Assembly: GCA_003497225.1 (NCBI GenBank)
Contig: DNJQ01000094.1
Span: forward strand, 5,392-10,857
Direction: 5' to 3'
Origin: Bacillota bacterium
GTDB lineage: Bacteria > Bacillota_I > Bacilli_A > RFN20 > CAG-288
Length of the DNA stretch: 5,466 nt
Shown in pieces: positions 1-5,466 of this stretch; position 1 is the stretch's first letter; every line of letters begins with the position of its first letter. Both the position numbers and the translations under genes were made by a program. The notes beneath the pieces were generated by a model. That model was not told where the DNA came from. It made no database searches and was given only the letters and a program-made list of their open reading frames with translations.

Positions 1-303
1 TTTATATTTAGTTATTAATAAATATTTTTTATTTTTAGAAAGCATCTTGCTATAAAAAGGTTGATTATAAATGATACACTGAAGCTCTTTATTAAAAGCG
101 TGCATAATAAACCGAATGATAGAGAATGGTCCACGAACAGTTTTAATTGAACTAATAGGTCCAAAAAGAACAATGTCTTTTTGACTTTCTAATAAATCCT
201 TTTCTTCACTGGGATTAAGATCGAGATATTTCTTCGGAAAGTGTTCGAGAATATCCGTATCATTTAGCGCATTAAGCTTATCAAAGATTTCAGCTTCATT
301 CAT
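1..303 (-). CDS. recG: ATP-dependent DNA helicase RecG, N-terminal part (runs off the left edge)
   Basis: RecG is a cytosolic superfamily 2 helicase that regresses stalled replication forks and processes Holliday junctions. Only the first 101 codons are present, with no stop before base 1. Recognition rests on the start of the wedge domain: an acidic helix, then HFPKKYLDL at residues 21-29, matching the family pattern FP.RY.D, then an OB-fold stretch ending in YNQPFYSKML (79-88), which matches the FNxPYL.K.L segment of RecG. The motor domains lie outside the window. I chose ATG at 303 because a perfect extended -10 box ends 7 bases upstream of it. An in-frame ATG at 327 would add eight residues (MSFAIIFN), but that DNA is the promoter itself and neither start has a clear Shine-Dalgarno; a TGA stop lies just upstream in frame. 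The N-terminus is short and lacks the usual GIGP-like motif. The gene is divergent from hrcA. The RecG call is fairly sure; the start is less so. Confidence 0.8.
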   Translation of the reverse strand, partial: MNEAEIFDKLNALNDTDILEHFPKKYLDLNPSEEKDLLESQKDIVLFGPISSIKTVRGPFSIIRFIMHAFNKELQCIIYNQPFYSKMLSKNKKYLLITKYK

Positions 304-319
304 ATTAAAGATTATAGCA
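303..319 (-). promoter_or_regulatory. Extended -10 promoter of recG, implying a leaderless mRNA
   Basis: Read on the minus strand, bases 319-311 are TGC-TATAAT, a perfect extended -10 element (TG-N-TATAAT). No good -35 hexamer lies 16-18 bases upstream, which extended -10 promoters tolerate. Counting 7-8 bases from the end of the -10 puts the transcription start at 304 or 303, the A of the ATG that opens the RecG-like frame. The mRNA would then begin at or one base before the start codon. This is inferred from sequence only; the alternative is an upstream promoter that I could not identify. Confidence 0.5.
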
Positions 320-374
320 AAACTCATGTTTGTTCTTCACTAATAAAATTTTAAAAAGCCTTAGATAAGAATTA

Positions 375-398
375 TTTACACATTTATCCAAGTGTAAA
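375..398. repeat. Inverted repeat TTTACAC-N10-GTGTAAA in the divergent spacer
   Basis: Perfect 7-base arms at 375-381 and 392-398 are separated by ten AT-rich bases. The repeat sits between the recG and hrcA promoters, about 70 bases upstream of the predicted recG start and about 30 bases upstream of the hrcA -35 box. The symmetry could mark a regulator site or a weak hairpin. It does not match CIRCE or a CtsR box, and I do not recognise the motif. In AT-rich DNA a 7-base arm can arise by chance. Confidence 0.3.
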
Positions 399-415
399 AA
401 AGAACAACAAAAAAA

Positions 416-442
416 TTAGCACTACAAAGTTGACTTTGCTAA
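416..442. promoter_or_regulatory. Degenerate second CIRCE-like operator covering the -35 box
   Basis: The site reads TTAGCACTA-N9-CTTTGCTAA against the CIRCE consensus TTAGCACTC-N9-GAGTGCTAA: 14 of 18 arm bases match, and the 27-base span with 9-base spacer is kept exactly. The outer six bases of each arm (TTAGCA and TGCTAA) are perfect and symmetric; the inner right arm has decayed. It overlaps the -35 hexamer at 430-435, where a bound repressor would block polymerase. Its centre is 46 bases upstream of the main CIRCE. Tandem CIRCE sites are known from dnaK operons of some Bacillota such as streptococci. Whether HrcA binds this weaker site is inference. Confidence 0.5.
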
Positions 443-457
443 TCTCTTGCGTATACT
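430..457 (+). promoter_or_regulatory. Sigma-A-type promoter of the hrcA-grpE-dnaK-dnaJ operon
   Basis: The -35 box TTGACT (430-435, five of six consensus bases) and the -10 box TATACT (452-457, five of six) are separated by 16 bases. The predicted transcription start is near 464, inside the left arm of the main CIRCE, the usual arrangement for HrcA-controlled operons. The 5' leader would be about 37 bases and carry the CIRCE hairpin directly before the hrcA Shine-Dalgarno. This is the only strong plus-strand promoter seen upstream of the operon. Confidence 0.8.
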
Positions 458-461
458 ATTC

Positions 462-488
462 TTAGCGCTCAAGGTAAAAGAGTGCTAG
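462..488. promoter_or_regulatory. CIRCE operator, binding site of HrcA
   Basis: TTAGCGCTC-N9-GAGTGCTAG differs from the CIRCE consensus (TTAGCACTC-N9-GAGTGCTAA) at one base in each arm, 16 of 18 matching, with the exact 9-base spacer. It covers the predicted start of transcription at about 464 and ends one base before the AAGGAGG Shine-Dalgarno of hrcA (490-496). HrcA dimers bound here repress the whole operon, giving autoregulation. Both deviations from symmetry become G-U pairs in RNA, so the transcript can still form the nine-pair hairpin that in relatives affects mRNA stability. Confidence 0.92.
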
Positions 489-500
489 AAAGGAGGAAAT

Positions 501-1530
501 ATGGATCATATAAAAAGCGATCAAGTGTTAAAACTTATCGTCGAAGACTTCATTGAAACAGCCGAACCTGTTGGATCTCAAACCCTCCTTGAAAAGCACG
601 GACTTAATTGTTCAAGCGCAACTATTAGAAATATCATGGTGAATCTTGAAAAGGAAGGTTATATTGAAAAGCCTCACCACTCCGCTGGAAGAGTTCCTTC
701 GGCTAAAGGTTATAAGTATTATTTAAAAAAGCTACGGGAAGGAAAAGATACCTATGAAGTTGATGCGGATTTTAAAAAAGAATTTGCATTAGTTCTTCAA
801 AGAAAAACCAAAACAGTTGAAGATGTCATGGAAAAAAGTTGTATGATTCTTTCCGAAATGACTAATCTTGCAACCGTTGTTATGGGGCCTGAAGCGGAAC
901 AAGATAATCTTGCAGCGATTCAAGTTATTCCTCTTAGTCAACGTTCACTCACGGCTATTATCGTTACGAACAAAGGTTATGTCGAAAATAAAACCTTCGT
1001 CCTTGAAGGCGATGAAGAAGTGGATGAAATAAAAAAGGTAGTTAATGTATTAAATAAAAGATTAGTTGGAACTCCAATTGAAGAAATAAATGAGAAACTA
1101 GAAGCGTTAAAACCGCTAATCTCGGAGTATCTAGGAGATCGAACGAACATGATCTTAGAAGCATTTAGCGAAGCCTTTGTAAAATTTGCGCGAAGAAGAC
1201 TTGAAACATTTGGAGCTAGTAAGTTAGTTGAACTTCCAGAATACGCCAACGATAAAGATGAGTTAAGGGAAGTTATTGAACTTCTATCAAACCCCGAACA
1301 GTTCAATGATGAAGTTGATGAAATTGATGATACTGACATTCTTCTCGGTGAAGATCGAAACACCGCGATAGTAACGAAAAATGTCACTCTCGATGGGGGG
1401 AAGACGACGAGAAGATTAGCTGTTGTAGGTCCTAGAAGAATGAATTATCGAAAGATTCTCGCTTCGCTAGATTATATCGAAAAGGCCTTAAAAGGATATT
1501 ACAGTAGTTACGATAACTTGGAGGATGATG

Positions 1531-1538
<8 letters not shown>
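501..1538 (+). CDS. hrcA: Heat-inducible transcription repressor HrcA
   Basis: HrcA is a dimeric cytosolic repressor that binds CIRCE and is kept active by GroEL in studied Bacillota; under heat stress it loses activity and the chaperone operons are released. At 345 residues it has the usual family length. The N-terminal winged helix (about 1-75) carries PVGSQTL (23-29), SSATIRN (38-44) and PHHSAGRVPSAKGYKYY (58-74), close to the family signature PHTSAGRIPT.KGYR.Y. The middle (about 100-280) is the GAF-like and insertion region. The C-terminal signature is at LLGEDRN (281-287) and VVGPRRMNY (308-316), where the family usually has GPTRM.Y. The start at 501 is fixed by AAGGAGG at 490-496, four bases away. 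It is the first gene of the operon, directly behind the CIRCE it should bind. The tail is acidic (EDDDE), and its last codons overlap the start of grpE. The identification is secure. Confidence 0.97.
1520..1524 (+). promoter_or_regulatory. Shine-Dalgarno that decides the grpE start
   Basis: GGAGG at 1520-1524, inside the end of hrcA, is followed by three in-frame ATGs at 1525, 1528 and 1531. Only 1531 leaves a workable spacing (six bases); 1525 abuts the ribosome site directly and 1528 leaves three bases. This favours 1531 and the protein start MSKEK. Confidence 0.75.
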
Positions 1539-4004
<2,466 letters not shown>

Positions 4005-4006
4005 AT

Positions 4007-4034
4007 AGGAAGCCGAGGCGTGCCTCGGTTTCCT
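4007..4034 (+). terminator. GC-rich hairpin between dnaK and dnaJ, probable attenuator
   Basis: Arms 4007-4018 and 4023-4034 form a 12-pair stem (one G-U pair at 4012/4029) closed by the tetraloop CGTG, with a GC core CCGAGG/CCTCGG that stands out in this AT-rich region. The downstream tract TTGTGTTTAT is T-rich but broken by G, so termination is likely partial. It lies 17 bases after the dnaK stop and 10 bases before the dnaJ Shine-Dalgarno. It could trim dnaJ expression relative to dnaK or protect the 3' end of a processed upstream mRNA. The structure is plain in the sequence; its function is inferred. Confidence 0.65.
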
Positions 4035-4057
4035 TGTGTTTATGAAAGGAGATACGG

Positions 4058-5179
4058 ATGGCGGGAAAAGATTATTATGCTATTCTAGGAGTTTCAAAAG
4101 ATGCTTCGCAAGATGAAATAAAAAAAGCATATCGTAGTTTAGCGAAAAAGTATCACCCAGATTTAAATAAAGAACCTGGAGCTGAGCAAAAATTTAAAGA
4201 TGTCCAAGAAGCATATGATATTCTTTCTGACGAGAATAAAAGAAGAACATATGATCAATTCGGTTCAGCGGCTTTTGATAATACCGCTGGAGCAGGTGGA
4301 GGATTCCATGGTTTTGCCGACTCCTTCCAAGATATTGATTTAGACGATATATTCGGACAAATCTTTGGTGGTAGACAAAGATCACGTTCTTCTCAAGGCC
4401 CAAGAAGAGGAAATGATAGATTTGTAAGAATCAATATTTCCTTTATGGATTCTATTCAAGGAAAAACAGTTGAATTTCCGATAGATTATGATAAAACCTG
4501 TGAAACATGTCATGGTACTGGAGCTAAATCTGCTGCTGATATTCAAACCTGCCCGACCTGTAATGGAACAGGTGTTGTTCATAAAGTTGTAGATGCGATA
4601 TTCGGAAGAATGGAGCAAAGAGTTACTTGCCCTGACTGTCATGGCACAGGTAAAATAACTAAAAATCCTTGCCCAGATTGTCGCGGCAAAGGATATCAAC
4701 ATGTTAAAACTAAAATATCCGTTAAAATCCCCGCTGGTATTAGTAACGGACAGCAAATTCGTGTTAAAGGCTATGGCGAACATGGTGAAAAAGGCGGAGA
4801 GAATGGAGATTTATTCATCGAAGTTGGTGTAGATCCACATAATACATTTGTCCGTGATGGAAATGATATTCATATTACAATACCTATTTCTATAGTTGAT
4901 GCAATCTTAGGAGCAGTTATTGAAGTTCCTACAGTATATGGTAATGCTGATTTAAAGATTCCGGCTGGAATACAACCAAATACCATATTAAGAATGCGTG
5001 GCAAAGGTGTTAAAAAGGGAGCTTTAGCTGGTGATCAATATGTTAATGTAAATATTAAGATACCAACAAAATTAACAGAAGATCAAAAAAACTTAATACG
5101 TCAATTTGGTGATATTGAAACTAAAAAGCCAGCTCACGAGTCATGGTTTGACCGAGTAAAAAGTAAATTTGGTAAATGA
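4058..5179 (+). CDS. dnaJ: Co-chaperone DnaJ (Hsp40, class A)
   Basis: DnaJ captures unfolded proteins, passes them to DnaK and stimulates its ATPase. The complete 373-residue protein has every class A part in order. The J domain (about 4-68) has HPD at 33-35. The Gly/Phe-rich region (about 70-105) contains [12 protein letters not shown]. Four zinc-binding CxxCxGxG repeats are CETCHGTG (148-155), CPTCNGTG (165-172), CPDCHGTG (191-198) and CPDCRGKG (205-212). The C-terminal substrate-binding domains include [18 protein letters not shown] and [19 protein letters not shown]. All eight cysteines are present, so zinc binding should be intact. The start is fixed by AAAGGAG at 4045-4051, six bases upstream. 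It ends in TGA, which shows that TGA is a stop in this organism. As the last gene of the operon, it is separated from dnaK by 68 bases holding the hairpin and is followed by a terminator. The identification is secure. Confidence 0.98.
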   Translation: MAGKDYYAILGVSKDASQDEIKKAYRSLAKKYHPDLNKEPGAEQKFKDVQEAYDILSDENKRRTYDQFGSAAFDNTAGAGGGFHGFADSFQDIDLDDIFGQIFGGRQRSRSSQGPRRGNDRFVRINISFMDSIQGKTVEFPIDYDKTCETCHGTGAKSAADIQTCPTCNGTGVVHKVVDAIFGRMEQRVTCPDCHGTGKITKNPCPDCRGKGYQHVKTKISVKIPAGISNGQQIRVKGYGEHGEKGGENGDLFIEVGVDPHNTFVRDGNDIHITIPISIVDAILGAVIEVPTVYGNADLKIPAGIQPNTILRMRGKGVKKGALAGDQYVNVNIKIPTKLTEDQKNLIRQFGDIETKKPAHESWFDRVKSKFGK

Positions 5180-5185
5180 AAAGAT

Positions 5186-5228
5186 AGACTGTTTAATTCC
5201 TAAAAATTTAGGTGAAAGCAGTCTTTTT
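5186..5228 (+). terminator. Intrinsic terminator of the heat-shock operon
   Basis: Seven bases after the dnaJ stop, AGACTG (5186-5191) pairs with CAGTCT (5219-5224); with three further inner pairs the stem reaches nine. A small internal loop and a second helix, CCTAA/TTAGG (5199-5203 with 5208-5212), cap it. The stem runs directly into TTTTT (5224-5228). Read from the other strand, the same stem is followed by ATCTTTTCATTT, so it could also stop transcription coming from the right. Confidence 0.8.
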
Positions 5229-5235
5229 GTATGTT

Positions 5236-5330
5236 TGTTTAACTGCCACTTTTTTCGTACCCGTTTGAGGCCCATTTTTCCGTGCTTTGGCGGTCAAAAT
5301 TCCATGCTTCGGAAGCTGTCTGGACGGTAC
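5236..5330. mobile_element. Possible IS21-like insertion sequence end or remnant
   Basis: Bases 5242-5330 are about 51% GC by my count, against about 26% for 5331-5466. Within the patch, three related units occur at 5243-5261, 5267-5286 and 5289-5308, each with an AT block followed by (C)CGT/ATGC-type bases: TTTTTTCGTACC, TTTTTCCGTGCT and AATTCCATGCT. Anchors are 25 and 22 bases apart. Several short spaced repeats near a tip are an IS21-family hallmark, and TGTTTAAC at 5236 would suit a 5'-TG tip. I see no recognisable istA or istB sequence and no second end or target duplication in the window. The repeats are seen; the family name is inference. Confidence 0.35.
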
Positions 5331-5466
5331 CTAAATATACTTTTGGATTATATTTTTTAGAGCAATTTAGATAATTATAATGGTAGAATCTATCCGCTAA
5401 ATTAAAGGAGTTCAGAGCAGAAACAACCTCTAATGAACTTATAAAGTTGTTTCCTAAATTTATTTG
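5239..5466 (-). CDS. Hypothetical protein, C-terminal fragment (doubtful)
   Basis: A minus-strand frame is open from the right edge to a TAA at 5241-5239, giving 75 residues with no start in the window. I do not recognise the protein. The first ~46 residues are Asn/Tyr/Leu-rich (for example FISSLEVVSALNSFNLADRF) and come from very AT-rich DNA. The last ~29 (for example TASEAWNFDRQSTEKW) come from the GC-rich repeat patch and use codons such as CGC, ACC and GGG that are rare in the neighbouring genes. The stop lies 11 bases from the operon terminator, a plausible convergent arrangement. Against it, the tail coincides with a possible insertion-sequence end, so the frame may be chance or a gene truncated and extended by an insertion. 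The plus strand of 5387-5466 also has an open frame without a start. Confidence 0.35.
   Translation of the reverse strand, partial: QINLGNNFISSLEVVSALNSFNLADRFYHYNYLNCSKKYNPKVYLGTVQTASEAWNFDRQSTEKWASNGYEKSGS

Noticed and set aside
304..327. Longer RecG start at 327 adding MSFAIIFN
   Set aside because: The extra codons coincide with a perfect extended -10 box, no Shine-Dalgarno precedes the ATG, and the added hydrophobic residues do not resemble a RecG N-terminus.
977..1387. 136-codon open frame antisense to hrcA
   Set aside because: It lies fully inside a secure gene, is Ser/Phe-rich as expected of a codon mirror, and has no ribosome site or family resemblance.
1525..1530. grpE starts at 1525 or 1528
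   Set aside because: They leave zero or three bases after GGAGG; ATG at 1531 has a six-base spacing.
5293..5299. GGTCAAA heptad resembling half of a CtsR box
   Set aside because: CtsR sites are tandem heptads near promoters; this is a single copy downstream of the operon inside the repeat patch.
5169..5360. 63-codon plus-strand frame starting in the end of dnaJ
   Set aside because: It reads through the intrinsic terminator hairpin and the repeat patch, with no ribosome site and a Cys/Phe-rich sequence unlike a protein.
5376..5381. TATAAT on the plus strand as a promoter for a downstream gene
   Set aside because: There is no acceptable -35 box or extended TG, and no start codon with a usable ribosome site before the window ends; AT-rich DNA gives such matches easily.
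5420..5453. GAAACAAC/GTTGTTTC inverted repeat as a riboswitch or leader RNA
   Set aside because: The eight-pair stem has an 18-base loop with no conserved motif of T-box, SAM, preQ1 or other leaders that I recognise, and no downstream gene is visible.

Overview
The window holds a complete class I heat-shock operon, hrcA-grpE-dnaK-dnaJ, on the plus strand. It is flanked on the left by the 5' part of a divergent recG (minus strand) and on the right by a short, compositionally odd segment that I could not assign with confidence. The host is an AT-rich, monoderm, Bacillota-like bacterium. The gene order and the CIRCE operator are typical of that group, and DnaK lacks the roughly 25-residue N-terminal insertion seen in diderm DnaK. 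dnaJ ends in TGA and tryptophans are TGG, so the standard bacterial code applies; this argues against Mycoplasma or Spiroplasma but allows Acholeplasma-, Erysipelotrichia- or Izemoplasma-like lineages. That finer placement is inference.

Layout. 1-303 (minus): N-terminal part of RecG helicase, running off the left edge. 304-500: divergent control region with a perfect extended -10 box touching the recG start (a probable leaderless mRNA), a 7-bp inverted repeat, the operon promoter (TTGACT/TATACT) and two CIRCE-type operators: a good one over the transcription start and a degenerate one over the -35 box. 501-1538: hrcA. 1531-2133: grpE, overlapping hrcA by 8 bases. 2151-3989: dnaK. 4007-4034: GC-rich hairpin between dnaK and dnaJ that looks like an attenuator. 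4058-5179: dnaJ. 5186-5228: intrinsic terminator. 5236-5330: GC-rich patch with imperfect ~22-25 bp repeats resembling the end of an IS21-type element. 5331-5466: very AT-rich DNA; a 75-codon frame open on the minus strand spans both parts.

How the genes work together. DnaK, DnaJ and GrpE form one Hsp70 folding cycle: DnaJ delivers substrate and stimulates ATP hydrolysis, and GrpE releases ADP. HrcA represses the operon through CIRCE, so the operon controls itself; in relatives HrcA activity depends on GroEL, which is not in this window. The hairpin before dnaJ could lower DnaJ relative to DnaK. I see no undescribed multi-gene system. The points worth checking are the second CIRCE, the leaderless recG, the DnaK arch substitution, the dnaK-dnaJ attenuator and the possible IS end.
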